A DNA stretch of 64,000 nt from Streptomyces hyaluromycini (GCF_002217755.1 NZ_BCFL01000024.1:248001-312000); one strand, 5' to 3'; counted from the first letter of the stretch, positions 45,562 to 54,306 are shown. Numbers and translations are program-made. Notes: a model not told the origin generated them from the letters alone.

Positions 45562-47151
45562 TTACTTCCCGGTCTGCTTCTTCGGGGCCGGTACCTGCTT
45601 CCAGTCCGGGTGGCCGGGCATCGGCGGGGTCTTCTCGCCGTAGAGCCAGGCGTCGAAGAAACCGGTGAGGTCGCGGTTCGCGATCGCGGAGGCCAGGTGG
45701 ACGAAGTCGTCCGTGGTCGCCGTGCCGTCCTTGTGCTGCTGGACCCAGATCCGCTCCAGGCGCTCGAAGGCGGGCCTGCCGATCTCCTGGCGCAGGGCGT
45801 AGAGGGCGAGGGCGGCGCCGTCGTAGATGTTGGGGCGGAAGATGCTGATCTTCTGGCCGGGCTCGGGGGCCTTGGGCAGGGCGGGAGGTCCGTCGGCGGT
45901 GCGCCAGCGGTCGGAGGCGCCATACGCGTCCTTCATGCGGTTGATCATGGGCTGGTGGCCCTTCTCCTCCGCGTACAGCTCCTCGTACCAGGTGGCGTGG
46001 CCCTCGTTCAGCCAGACGTCGGACCACACGCGCGGGCTGACGCTGTCGCCGAACCACTGGTGGGACAGCTCGTGCACCATGATCGACTCGATGTACCACT
46101 TGGGGTACGCGGGTTCGGTGAACAGGTTCTTCTCGAAGAGGGAGAGTGTCTGGGTCTCCAGCTCGAACCCGGTGGACGCCTGCGCCATCAGCACGCCGTA
46201 CGTCTCGAACGGGAAGGTCCCGACCTTGCTCTCCAGCCAGGCGATCTGGTCCGGGGTCCTGGCCAGCCAGGGTTCGAGGGTCTTGGCGTCGGCGCTCGGG
46301 ACGACGTCCCGGACGGGCAGTCCGTGCGGTCCCGTGCGGTGCAGTACGGCGGAGCGGCCGATGGAGACCTGGGCCAGCTCGGTGGCCATGGGGTGCCGGG
46401 TGCGATAGGTCCAGGTGGTGGTGCGGCCGGTCCGGGCCGTCTCGGCGGGCAGCCCGTTGGCGACGACGGTGTAGCCGTTCGGGGCGGTGACGTGGAAGGT
46501 GAACATCGCCTTGTCGGACGGGTGGTCGTTGCACGGGAAGACCAGGTGGGCGGCGTCGGCCTGGTTGGCCATGGCGAGCCCGTCGGTGGTGCGCACCCAG
46601 CCGCCGTCCTGGCCCTTGGCGGACACCGGGTCGCTGGTGTGCTTCACCGTGATGCGCGTCCAGTCGCCCTGCCGCAGCGGCCTGCCGGGCGTGACGACCA
46701 GGTCCTCACCGGCGCTTTCGAAGGTGGCGGGCCGTCCGTCGACCTCGACGGACTCGACCTTGCCGTGCGCGAAGTCCAGGTTGAGCCGGTCCAGGTCGGT
46801 GGTGGTGACGGCGTTGATGGTGGTGACGGCCTGGAGCGGCTTGTCGTTGCTGCCGGGATAGGCGAAGGAGAGGTCGTACGACGCCACGTCGTACCCCGGG
46901 TTGCCGAGGTACGGGAAGAGCCGGTCGCCGAGGCCCAGCGGGACCGGCGGGGCGCTCGCGCCGAGAAGGGCGACGGAGACGGCGCAGGCGAGGAGAGCGG
47001 CGGCCCGCCGGTGCCGGAGCGGGCCGGTGACGCGCCGGGACGGACGGGTGCCTTCCGGCAACGGACGGGTGGGGCCCGTCAGCGGGCGGGTGCATCCCGT
47101 CAGCGGGCGGGTGCTTCCAGTCAGCGGGCGGGTGCGGAGGGTGAGCGGCAT
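45562..47151 (-). CDS. M1-family zinc metallopeptidase, secreted or membrane-anchored
   Basis: 529 aa. The zinc site is HELSHQWFG with the third ligand Glu 18 residues on, in WLNEGHATW (HEXXH-X18-E). Residues ~45-68 are a hydrophobic segment (AAALLACAVSVALLG), probably a signal anchor. Before it, residues 7-34 are four copies of a TRPLTGx-type heptad encoded by a 21-bp tandem repeat. The sequence lacks the C-terminal helical domain of full-length aminopeptidase N, so it is a short M1 protein. It should trim peptides outside the cytoplasm. It is transcribed toward hflX. Confidence 0.9.
   Translation of the reverse strand: MPLTLRTRPLTGSTRPLTGCTRPLTGPTRPLPEGTRPSRRVTGPLRHRRAAALLACAVSVALLGASAPPVPLGLGDRLFPYLGNPGYDVASYDLSFAYPGSNDKPLQAVTTINAVTTTDLDRLNLDFAHGKVESVEVDGRPATFESAGEDLVVTPGRPLRQGDWTRITVKHTSDPVSAKGQDGGWVRTTDGLAMANQADAAHLVFPCNDHPSDKAMFTFHVTAPNGYTVVANGLPAETARTGRTTTWTYRTRHPMATELAQVSIGRSAVLHRTGPHGLPVRDVVPSADAKTLEPWLARTPDQIAWLESKVGTFPFETYGVLMAQASTGFELETQTLSLFEKNLFTEPAYPKWYIESIMVHELSHQWFGDSVSPRVWSDVWLNEGHATWYEELYAEEKGHQPMINRMKDAYGASDRWRTADGPPALPKAPEPGQKISIFRPNIYDGAALALYALRQEIGRPAFERLERIWVQQHKDGTATTDDFVHLASAIANRDLTGFFDAWLYGEKTPPMPGHPDWKQVPAPKKQTGK
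47054..47137 (-). repeat. 21-bp in-frame repeat in the M1 peptidase N terminus
   Basis: Four units of 21 bp begin at 47054 (diverged), 47075, 47096 and 47117; the second and third differ at two to three bases. Each encodes the heptad TRPLTGx or a variant. The unit length is a multiple of three, so copy number can change without a frameshift. Confidence 0.85.
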
Positions 47152-47220
47152 GAACCACCGCTACCAGCGCACCCCACCCTCACGACGGTGACGCGCGACC
47201 GATCCACTCGAACGAGTAGG

Positions 47221-49428
47221 TCACTGGTGTTGCGCTCGGCCGACGTCGTACACGCCTGGCACGTTGCGCATCGCGCGCATCAGGGCGGGCAGGTGGGCCG
47301 CGTCGGGGAGCTCCACGGTGTACGTGTGGCGGACGCGCTGCTGGCTGGGGGGTTCCACGGTCGCCGAGACGATCTCGGCGCCCTCCTGGGCCATCGCCTC
47401 GGTGAGGTCGGCGAGCAGATGGGGGCGACCGAACGATTCGGCGACCAGGGTGACCCGGCAGGCCGTGCTGTCGCCCCAGCTCACGGCCACCTCAGGGCGC
47501 CCGGAGCTCTTCATGTGCGCCACCGAGGCGCACTCCACGCGATGCACGGTGACCGCTCCCCCGCGTACGGCGAAGCCGGTGACCTCGTCGGGCGGTACGG
47601 GGGTGCAGCAGCCGGCGAGCCGTACGGTCGCGCCGGGGCGGTCGGCGACCACGGCGCTGGCGGTCCGGGGGGCGCTGCTGGGAGCGCTGCCGGGGGCCGG
47701 GGGGTCGAGTACGGGACGGCTGGGGACAGGGTCCGGCGGCTCTTCGGCACGGTCCGGGTGGGCGGCGAGCCAGCGCTGGATGGCGATCCGGGCCGCCGGG
47801 GTGTGGGCGTGCTCCAGCCATTCCCGGGAGGGCTCGGAGGCCGGGTCCTGGCCCATCAGGAGCTGGACGGTGTCGCCGTCCCTGAGGACCGTGCTGAGGG
47901 TGGCGAGGCGGCCGTTGACGCGGGCGCCGATGCAGGCGTGGGCGTCCTCGCCGTACTGGGCGTAGGCGGCGTCGACGCAGGTGGCGCCCTCGGGGAGGCC
48001 GAGGGCGCCGCCGTCGGGGCGGAAGACGGTGATCTCGCGGTCCTGGGCGAGGTCCTCGCGCAGGGTGGACCAGAAGGTGTCGGTGTCCGGTGCGGCCTTC
48101 TGCCAGTCGAGGAGGCGGGAGAGCCAGCCGGGGCGGGTGGGGTCGGCACGCTCGCCGTCCTCCGGGGAGTCGGAGCCGGGCGTACCGGTGGCCGGAGCGC
48201 CGGTGGCAGGAGCGCCGGCGGCCGAGGGGCCGGCGGCGGAGGTCTCCGCGGCCGGGGCGTCGGCGGCCGGGGCGTAGGGGTTGCCGAGGGCGACCACGCC
48301 GGCCTCGGCGACCTTGTGCATCTGGTGGGTGCGGATGAGGACTTCGGCGACCTGTCCGTCGGCGCGGGCGACCGCCGTGTGGAGCGACTGGTACAGGTTG
48401 AACTTCGGTACCGCGATGAAGTCCTTGAACTCCGAGACCACCGGGGTCATACAGGTGTGCAGTTCGCCGAGGACGGCGTAACAGTCCGCGTCCTCGTTGA
48501 CCAGCACGAGGAGGCGGCCGAAGTCGGCGCCGCGCAGCTCGCCGCGTTTGCGGCTGACGCGGTGGACCGACACGAAGTGCCGGGGCCGGATGAGGACTTC
48601 GGCCGGGATGTCGGCCTCGCGCAGCACTCCGCGGACCTCGTCGGCGATCTCGGCGAGCGGGTCGCCGGAGCGGGCCGCGTTCTCGGCGATCAGCTCCCTG
48701 GTGTGCTCGTACTCCTCGGGGTGCAGGATGGCGAAGACCAGGTCCTCCAGCTCGGTCTTCAGCGCCTGCACGCCGAGCCGCTCCGCGAGCGGGATGAGCA
48801 CGTCACGGGTGACCTTGGCGATGCGGGCCTGCTTCTCGGGGCGCATCACGCCGAGGGTGCGCATGTTGTGCAGACGGTCGGCGAGCTTGATCGACATCAC
48901 CCGGACGTCGCTGCCGGTGGCGACGAGCATCTTGCGGAACGTCTCGGGTTCGGCGGCGGCCCCGTAGTCGACCTTCTCGAGTTTCGTCACCCCGTCGACC
49001 AGATAACGGACCTCCTCGCCGAACTGTTCCCGCACCTGGTCGAGCGTCACATCGGTGTCCTCGACGGTGTCGTGCAGCAGAGACGCCGTCAGGGTCGTCG
49101 TCTCGGCGCCGAGTTCGGCGAGGATCAGGGTGACCGCGAGGGGGTGGGTGATGTACGGCTCGCCGCTCTTGCGCATCTGGCCGCGGTGCGAGGACTCGGC
49201 CAGGACCCAGGCGTGGCGCAGGGGTTCGAGGTCGGCGTCGGGATAGTGGGCGCGGTGCGCCTCGGCGACATGGCCGATGGCATCGGGGAGTTTGCCGCGG
49301 GCGGCGTTGCCGAGCAGCGCGGCCCGGCCGAGCCGACGCAGGTCGATCCGGGGGCGGGCCTTCCTGCGGACCGCCGCTGCGGGCGCTGCAGGACCGGGCG
49401 TCGCAGGGTTCGTGGCCTCCGCACTCAT
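47221..49428 (-). CDS. rshA: RelA/SpoT homologue RshA
   Basis: 735 aa from the ATG at 49428 (GGAGG seven bases upstream); a GTG at 49434 adds two residues. The HD hydrolase domain is intact: SGEPYITHPLAV, SLLHDTVEDT and KLADRLHNMRTL. The synthetase domain is diverged: the usual SIYRKM-like and DFDDI/DL-type catalytic segments read FVSVHRVSRKRG and ADFGRLLVLV, although FKDFIAVPKFNLYQSLHT remains. A Ser/Ala/Pro-rich insert (~390-430) precedes a TGS domain and a C-terminal ACT domain. It probably hydrolyses, and may weakly make, (p)ppGpp. It is the second RSH gene known in Streptomyces beside relA. Confidence 0.9.
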   Translation of the reverse strand: MSAEATNPATPGPAAPAAAVRRKARPRIDLRRLGRAALLGNAARGKLPDAIGHVAEAHRAHYPDADLEPLRHAWVLAESSHRGQMRKSGEPYITHPLAVTLILAELGAETTTLTASLLHDTVEDTDVTLDQVREQFGEEVRYLVDGVTKLEKVDYGAAAEPETFRKMLVATGSDVRVMSIKLADRLHNMRTLGVMRPEKQARIAKVTRDVLIPLAERLGVQALKTELEDLVFAILHPEEYEHTRELIAENAARSGDPLAEIADEVRGVLREADIPAEVLIRPRHFVSVHRVSRKRGELRGADFGRLLVLVNEDADCYAVLGELHTCMTPVVSEFKDFIAVPKFNLYQSLHTAVARADGQVAEVLIRTHQMHKVAEAGVVALGNPYAPAADAPAAETSAAGPSAAGAPATGAPATGTPGSDSPEDGERADPTRPGWLSRLLDWQKAAPDTDTFWSTLREDLAQDREITVFRPDGGALGLPEGATCVDAAYAQYGEDAHACIGARVNGRLATLSTVLRDGDTVQLLMGQDPASEPSREWLEHAHTPAARIAIQRWLAAHPDRAEEPPDPVPSRPVLDPPAPGSAPSSAPRTASAVVADRPGATVRLAGCCTPVPPDEVTGFAVRGGAVTVHRVECASVAHMKSSGRPEVAVSWGDSTACRVTLVAESFGRPHLLADLTEAMAQEGAEIVSATVEPPSQQRVRHTYTVELPDAAHLPALMRAMRNVPGVYDVGRAQHQ

Positions 49429-49724
49429 GGGCACACCTCCGGCTCGTGGACCGGCGGACGGGGCCCCAGGGCATACGCGGCTCAGGGATTGGCGACGTTC
49501 CCCCGTCCGTGCCGGTGCTTGATGCTACCGAGCCCATCGCGCCCGATTGACCGGCTCCCGCCGAGCGTGAAACGGATCACCCAATCGAGCGACGATTTCG
49601 AGGTTTACGATTTTGCGCCACCTGTTCGGGGGGTGGCCGACGTTTTTCGCCACCGTGGCAACGCGGGCCGTGGATCCGGGTGTTGGACCACCGCCCGGAC
49701 CACGGTTTACGACGTGCAGTCAGC

Positions 49725-50588
49725 TCAACGGACGGTGTTTTCCAGCCACTCCGTGCTGATCTCGCCCGTGGCGACAATCACTGCGGGGCCGGTCATCTCG
49801 ATCTCGCCGTCGGGCCGCTCGGTGATGACGAGCCGTCCGCCGGGCACGTCCACGGTGTACGTCGCCGGGGCGCCGGTGACGGCGGGGTCGGCGCCGTCGC
49901 GGCGGGCGGTGGCCACGGCGACCGCGCAGGCGCCGGTGCCGCAGGAGCGGGTCTCGCCGGAACCGCGCTCGTGCACGCGCATCGCGACGTGGCGGGGGCC
50001 GCGGTCGACGACGAACTCGACGTTGACCCCTTCGGGGTAGGCCGACGGCGGGCTGAAGGGGGGCGGGCTGTAGAGGTCACCGGCGTCGGCGAGGTCCTCG
50101 ACGAAGGCGACGGCGTGCGGGTTGCCCATGTTCACGTTCCGCGCGGGCCAGGTGCGGTCGCCGACGCGCACGGTCACGTCGCCCTCGGGGAGGCGGGCGC
50201 TGCCCATGCCGACGGTGATGTCACCGTCCTTCGCGATGTGCACGGTCTTGACGCCGCCGCGGGTGGCGACGGCGAGGTCACCCTCCGTGGCGTGGCCGGC
50301 GTGCTGGAGGTAGCGGGCGAAGACGCGGACGCCGTTGCCGCACATCTCGGCGATCGAGCCGTCGCCGTTGCGGTAGTCCATGAACCACTCGGCGTCGGCG
50401 GCCATCCCCTCGGCCTCCGGGTGCGCGGCGGACCGTACGACGTGCAGCACGCCGTCGGCGCCGATGCCGGCGCGGCGGTCGCAGAGGGCGGCTACGGCGG
50501 CCGGGGTGAGGTCCAGGGCGTTGTCGGGGTCCGGGACGATCACGAAGTCGTTCTCGGTGCCGTGGCCCTTGAGGAAGGGGATGCTCAT
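49725..50588 (-). CDS. dapF: Diaminopimelate epimerase
   Basis: 287 aa. The two catalytic Cys residues appear in MCGNGVRVFARYL and SCGTGACAVAV; KGHGTENDFVI and NMGNPHAVAFVED complete the signature. It converts LL- to meso-diaminopimelate for peptidoglycan cross-links and lysine in the cytoplasm. (Streptomyces cell wall uses LL-DAP, but lysine requires the meso form.) Spacing from rshA is 296 bases. The start has GAAGA adjacent and is the only sensible one. It belongs to a minus-strand run with rshA, the 168-aa membrane protein and miaA. Confidence 0.95.
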   Translation of the reverse strand: MSIPFLKGHGTENDFVIVPDPDNALDLTPAAVAALCDRRAGIGADGVLHVVRSAAHPEAEGMAADAEWFMDYRNGDGSIAEMCGNGVRVFARYLQHAGHATEGDLAVATRGGVKTVHIAKDGDITVGMGSARLPEGDVTVRVGDRTWPARNVNMGNPHAVAFVEDLADAGDLYSPPPFSPPSAYPEGVNVEFVVDRGPRHVAMRVHERGSGETRSCGTGACAVAVATARRDGADPAVTGAPATYTVDVPGGRLVITERPDGEIEMTGPAVIVATGEISTEWLENTVR

Positions 50589-50641
50589 TCTTCGAGGGTA
50601 GAGGAGGAATGGGTGGCGCTTCGGGTGCGGGTGGGTGGGGG

Positions 50642-50691
50642 CTGGTCGCGCCCACGCGGCGGAGCCTCATGTCGATACAGCCCCGCGCCCC
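50642..50691. repeat. Dispersed intergenic repeat, copy 2
   Basis: Second copy of the ~50-bp element at 43781-43830, beginning CTGGTCGCGCCCACGCGGCG and ending CAGCCCCGCGCCCC, followed at 50687-50700 by a small GCCCC-GGGGC hairpin. It lies between dapF and the 168-aa membrane protein, both on the minus strand. Confidence 0.8.
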
Positions 50692-50735
50692 TGACGGGGC
50701 GCTCCAGCGGGGGGCGTTTTCAGCACAGCCCTACT

Positions 50736-51242
50736 TCAGCGCAGGCGCGCTACCCGCCACACCGCCAGGACGGCCACGATCGCCACCAGGACCACGTAGC
50801 CGATCACCACGCGCCAGTCGGGCCTGCGGCCCGAGCCCCTCGCCGGGAGGCCGGGCCAGGTGTATCCGACCTTCCTCGCCGCCATCATTCCCCAGCCCGC
50901 CGCGCAGGAGCAGATCAGCAGGCCCAGCATCGCGATCACCGCGCCGCTGTCGCCGAAGTCGAAGGCCAGCGGGAAGGCGAACATCAGGGAGCCGACCGCG
51001 GCCAGGCCCACGATGGGGGCCAGCTGCCACAGGCGCAGTCGGCGCTGCGGGCGGAGCTCCACCTCGACCTCGGGGCCGCTCGCGAACATCTCCTCCGGCT
51101 CGGGGCCGTCGGCGGTGACGCCGCCGCCCACCGTGTCGTCCGGACCGTCGGAGCTCAGCCGGTCCTCGGCCTCCACTGCCTCACTGGCCCCGACTGCGAC
51201 GTGCTCGGTGTCTTGTGCGGTGTCGCGAGGGCCGGCCTCCAT
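50736..51242 (-). CDS. Small hypothetical membrane protein
   Basis: 168 aa from the ATG at 51242 (GGGAGGG nine bases upstream); a GTG six bases earlier is possible. Residues 1-70 are acidic and Ser/Pro-rich and probably cytoplasmic. Three hydrophobic helices follow: LAPIVGLAAVGSLMFAFPLAF, AVIAMLGLLICSCAAG and VVIGYVVLVAIVAVLAVW, each cited separately. No catalytic motif is visible. It is conserved beside dapF/miaA in Streptomyces. The role is unknown. Confidence 0.75.
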   Translation of the reverse strand: MEAGPRDTAQDTEHVAVGASEAVEAEDRLSSDGPDDTVGGGVTADGPEPEEMFASGPEVEVELRPQRRLRLWQLAPIVGLAAVGSLMFAFPLAFDFGDSGAVIAMLGLLICSCAAGWGMMAARKVGYTWPGLPARGSGRRPDWRVVIGYVVLVAIVAVLAVWRVARLR

Positions 51243-51349
51243 CGCCACGCGCCCTCCCAACCTAGGACTCCACTTGCGATCGAAGCTCGATGATGGCACG
51301 GCGCCGGAGGCCTCGATGACCTGTGGCGCATCCCGATGCAATGACGTGA

Positions 51350-52288
51350 TCAGGCTGTGACCGGTCGTTCGACCAACGCCAGGGCCAGCCGCGGAAGTTC
51401 CTCGCGGTCCGCTGCGGCCCCACTCAACCAGTGCACCCGGGGATCGCGCCTGAACCATGAATCCTGGCGGCGCGCGAAGCGCTTGGTGGCACGGACGGTC
51501 TCGGCCCGCGCTTCCGCTTCCGTGCACTCGCCCGCGAGCGCCGCCAGCACCTGCTGGTAGCCGAGCGCGCGCGACGCCGTGCGTCCCTCACGCAGCCCGT
51601 GCGCCTCCAGTGTGCGCACCTCGTCCACGAGCCCGGCCTCCCACATCCGGTCGACGCGCAGCGCGATGCGCTCGTCGAGCTCGGGGCGGGCCACGTCGAC
51701 GCCGATCTGGACGGTGTCGTAGACCGAGTCGTGACCGGGCAGGTTGGCGGTGAAGGGGCGCCCGGTGATCTCGATCACCTCCAGCGCACGGACGATACGG
51801 CGGCCGTTGCTGGGCAGGATCGCGCGGCCCGCCTCGGGGTCGGCCGCGAACAGCCGGGCGTGCAGGGCGCCGGAGCCGCGCAGCGCGAGCTCGTCCTCCA
51901 GCCGGGCCCTGACCTCGGGGTCGGTGCCGGGGAACTCCAGGTTGTCGACGGCGCCGCGGACGTACAGCCCGCTGCCGCCGACCAGCACCGGCCAGCGGCC
52001 CTCGGCGAGCAGGGCGTCGATGCGGGCGCGGGCGAGCCGCTGGTACTCGGCGACGGAGGCGGTGACGGTCACGTCCCAGATGTCGAGCAGGTGGTGCGGG
52101 ACGCCGCCGCGCTCCTCGGGCGTCAGTTTGGCGGTGCCGATGTCCATCCCCCGGTACAGCTGCATGGAGTCGGCGTTGACGACCTCCCCGCCGAGCCGTT
52201 GGGCCAGGAAGACGCCTAGGTCGGACTTTCCGGCCGCGGTGGGGCCGACGACGGCGATGACACGGGGGGCGGGGGGTGCGCTGCTCAC
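51350..52288 (-). CDS. miaA: tRNA dimethylallyltransferase MiaA
   Basis: 312 aa from the GTG at 52288; the core opens VVGPTAAGKSDLGVFLAQ, with the P-loop GPTAAGKS. NADSMQLYRGMDIGT and GGSGLYVRGA are family hallmarks. It adds a dimethylallyl group to A37 of tRNAs reading UNN codons, including the rare leucine TTA-decoding tRNA. It is the first enzyme of the ms2i6A modification whose second enzyme, miaB, lies 2 kb away in the same orientation. The frame continues 42 codons upstream without a good site. Confidence 0.95.
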   Translation of the reverse strand: MSSAPPAPRVIAVVGPTAAGKSDLGVFLAQRLGGEVVNADSMQLYRGMDIGTAKLTPEERGGVPHHLLDIWDVTVTASVAEYQRLARARIDALLAEGRWPVLVGGSGLYVRGAVDNLEFPGTDPEVRARLEDELALRGSGALHARLFAADPEAGRAILPSNGRRIVRALEVIEITGRPFTANLPGHDSVYDTVQIGVDVARPELDERIALRVDRMWEAGLVDEVRTLEAHGLREGRTASRALGYQQVLAALAGECTEAEARAETVRATKRFARRQDSWFRRDPRVHWLSGAAADREELPRLALALVERPVTA

Positions 52289-52471
52289 CGCACCAGTCTC
52301 GCAAACCTCGGAGGCGGGTCTCGAACGAGTTACGTGACGGAGCGTGTCCGGCTTCGTTGCCCGTTGCGAGGTTCCCGCCACCGCCGGCGAGAGGCGGAGA
52401 CCGGTCCGGCGCAATCGGACGCACCGGGGTCACGCGGGATTTCGCTCGCACGAGTAACGTATGGAGTGGAT

Positions 52472-52756
52472 ATGGGCGTTTTTGCATGGTTCCTTGGGAA
52501 GAAGCCGAAGGCGTCGGAAGAGCCGGACGCCAAGGTGCCCGCCGGTGCCGAGCCGGACGGGCCAGGACCGGAGAACGCGGCGGAGGAGGCGGCCGAGGCG
52601 GCGGCGAAGGGCTCGGGCGAGGACGACGGCCGGAGCGCGGACGCGAGCACGGAGACGGAGCGTGCCGCGGTCGCCGCCGAGAGCACCGAGATCCCCAAGC
52701 AGCAGTCCGCCAAGGAGGCCGCCGACAACGAGGCCGGCGAGGGCGCCCGCACATAA
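52472..52756 (+). CDS. Small acidic hypothetical protein
   Basis: 94 aa from the ATG at 52472 with GGAG five bases upstream; the frame is open further left but has no site. The N terminus MGVFAWFLGKKP is hydrophobic and basic, the remainder acidic (Glu/Ala) and low complexity, so it is probably disordered or a membrane-tethered peptide. No family recognised. It is followed 33 bases later by the antitoxin-like gene in the same direction, and miaA is divergent from it. Confidence 0.65.
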   Translation: MGVFAWFLGKKPKASEEPDAKVPAGAEPDGPGPENAAEEAAEAAAKGSGEDDGRSADASTETERAAVAAESTEIPKQQSAKEAADNEAGEGART

Positions 52757-52789
52757 CGGCCCGCGAGGGAAGCCATAGGGAAGGTAACC

Positions 52790-53086
52790 ATGGGTCTTTT
52801 GGACAATTTGAAGGCCAAGCTCGCCCCGGCCAAGGACAAGGCCTCTCATCTCGCGCAGCAGCACGAGGACAAGGTCGACAAACTTCAGCACGGCATCGAC
52901 AAGGCCGCGCGGGTCGTCGACGAGAAGACCAAGGGCAAGTACAGCGACAAGATCCAGACGGGTACGGGCAGGGCCAAGGGCGCCGTGGACCGGTTTGTGC
53001 ACCCGGACGCCATGGGCGGTACGGGTGGTCCGGCGCCCGACCCCACCACCCCGACCCGGCCGGAGGGACCGCCGTCGGCTTCGTGA
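52790..53086 (+). CDS. MT0933-type antitoxin-like protein
   Basis: 98 aa, starting at an ATG with AAGGTAA upstream. Residues 1-65 are a Lys/Asp-rich amphipathic helix (MGLLDNLKAKL, KASHLAQQHEDKVDKLQHG, YSDKIQTGTGRAKGAV) matching the MT0933-type antitoxin family; the tail is Pro/Gly-rich. These are abundant in Streptomyces, often with no evident toxin, and their antitoxin activity is unproved here. The upstream neighbour does not look like a toxin, and a terminator follows. Confidence 0.75.
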   Translation: MGLLDNLKAKLAPAKDKASHLAQQHEDKVDKLQHGIDKAARVVDEKTKGKYSDKIQTGTGRAKGAVDRFVHPDAMGGTGGPAPDPTTPTRPEGPPSAS

Positions 53087-53110
53087 GCCGGGCGGGTCCC
53101 GGAGAGGATC

Positions 53111-53150
53111 GGCGGACGGCCGAGAGTCACCCGACTCCCGGCCGTCCGCC
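53111..53150. terminator. Terminator after the antitoxin-like gene
   Basis: GGCGGACGGCCG (53111-53122) pairs with CGGCCGTCCGCC (53139-53150); an inner GAGTC/GACTC pair extends it. A short T-run follows on the plus strand. Confidence 0.82.
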
Positions 53151-53160
53151 GTTTCGGCGG

Positions 53161-53231
53161 GCGGTCGGGACGGGGCGCGGGCAGTCGGGACGGGGCGCGG
53201 TACGGCCGGGACCGGGCGCGGTACGGCCGGC
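53161..53231. repeat. Short 20/21-bp tandem repeat
   Basis: Units start at 53161 (20 bp), 53181 (20 bp) and 53201 (21 bp), with a partial at 53222. The first two differ at one position. It fills the gap between the terminator and the next gene's stop. Confidence 0.7.
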
Positions 53232-53233
53232 GC

Positions 53234-53959
53234 TCAGGACCAGGTCGCGACCAGGTAGCAGACGCCGTACGGTGCGTCGTCGTGGAGCAGGGCCCCGGCG
53301 AGGTCCGCGTCCTCGGCCGCGCCGGCCAGGACCTGCCAGGGGGCGCGGCCGGCGGCCTTGAGCTGTGCCGCCAGGCCGGCGTCGAGGGCCTTGATCGCCG
53401 TGATGTCGGCCGCGCCGAGCGCCCGGGCGACCTCGGCGTCGAAGGGGGCCGCCCGCTCGTCGAGGTAGCCCGGCGCCTTGAGGGTGCGGCAGGCGCTGGC
53501 GTCGCCCATGACCAGCATCGCCACCCGCGCGACCCGGCCGGCGATCTCCCGGCCGGCCCGGACGCACCGCTCGGCCTCCAGGGGCTCGCCGACGCCGAGC
53601 CCCTCGATGGGGGCGTCGGCCCAGCCGGTGCGCTCCAGCAGCCAGGCGGCGACGGCGAGCGAGGGCGGCAGCTCACGCTCACCGGCCGCGTCCCGCCCAC
53701 CGGCCGCGCCACTGCCCAGCCGTACGTCGACCTCGACCCCGAAGCCCCGGAAGGTGCCCCGGCTGCCCTGGGGGAACACCCCCCGTCCCGGCTCTTCGGC
53801 GGGCCCCACCACCACCAGGAGGTCGGGCCGGGCGGCGGCGAGCACCCCGAGCGCGTCGGCGCAGGCGGCACGCGTGGCGTCCAGCTCCGGCGCGGCTCCT
53901 GCTGCGACCTCGGGGACGAGGACGGGCGGGCAGGGACAGACGGCGGCTGCGACAAGCAT
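53234..53959 (-). CDS. Class III extradiol dioxygenase-fold protein (LigB/MEMO-like)
   Basis: 241 aa from the ATG at 53959. The N terminus MLVAAAVCPCPPVLVPEV and the acidic DLLVVVGPAEEPG are typical of the LigB/MEMO-type fold, but the metal-binding His pair expected of active dioxygenases is not evident here. A middle segment AMLVMGDASACRTLKAPGYLDE and the C-terminal DDAPYGVCYLVA complete the actinobacterial orthologue pattern. No substrate is known. It lies 10 bases downstream of the 96-aa gene, which itself follows miaB, all on the minus strand. Confidence 0.75.
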   Translation of the reverse strand: MLVAAAVCPCPPVLVPEVAAGAAPELDATRAACADALGVLAAARPDLLVVVGPAEEPGRGVFPQGSRGTFRGFGVEVDVRLGSGAAGGRDAAGERELPPSLAVAAWLLERTGWADAPIEGLGVGEPLEAERCVRAGREIAGRVARVAMLVMGDASACRTLKAPGYLDERAAPFDAEVARALGAADITAIKALDAGLAAQLKAAGRAPWQVLAGAAEDADLAGALLHDDAPYGVCYLVATWS

Positions 53960-53969
53960 GATCGGCAGC

Positions 53970-54260
53970 CTACTGCGGGTAGGCGGACGCGGCACCGGTG
54001 CTCCACGCCAGTTCCGCCAGCCGGTAGAACACACGGTGCGTGGACATCATCCCGGCGATGTGGACGTAGTACGCGTCCCCGTCCCCCACCCGGAACACCT
54101 CACGGCGCTGCTGGCGCAGGCCCGCGCGTGGACGGTGGGTGCAGGCGACCTCGTACAGGGTGGCCCTGGCCTGCTCCGGGGTGCTCTCGAAGCGGGTGAC
54201 CTCCTCGACCTTGTAGTAGTCCCCGTTCCCGAACTGCACGACAACCACCCAGCGCGCCAT
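53970..54260 (-). CDS. Conserved 96-aa hypothetical protein
   Basis: 96 aa. It has alternating strands and helices (WVVVVQFGNGDYYKVEEV, ARATLYEVACTH, YYVHIAGMMSTHRVFYRLAEL, cited separately). No catalytic motif is recognisable. It is closely placed between miaB (46 bases upstream) and the dioxygenase-fold gene (10 bases downstream), so the three are likely co-transcribed. The function is unknown. Confidence 0.72.
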   Translation of the reverse strand: MARWVVVVQFGNGDYYKVEEVTRFESTPEQARATLYEVACTHRPRAGLRQQRREVFRVGDGDAYYVHIAGMMSTHRVFYRLAELAWSTGAASAYPQ

Positions 54261-54306
54261 GCTCCGCCCCCCGGCTCCTGATCGACGTGAGGAGTATGGC
54301 GGGTCC

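Noticed and set aside
45352..50040. Very long plus-strand frame (over 1500 codons) across M1 peptidase and rshA
   Set aside because: It covers the antisense of several well-supported genes and has a low-complexity product.
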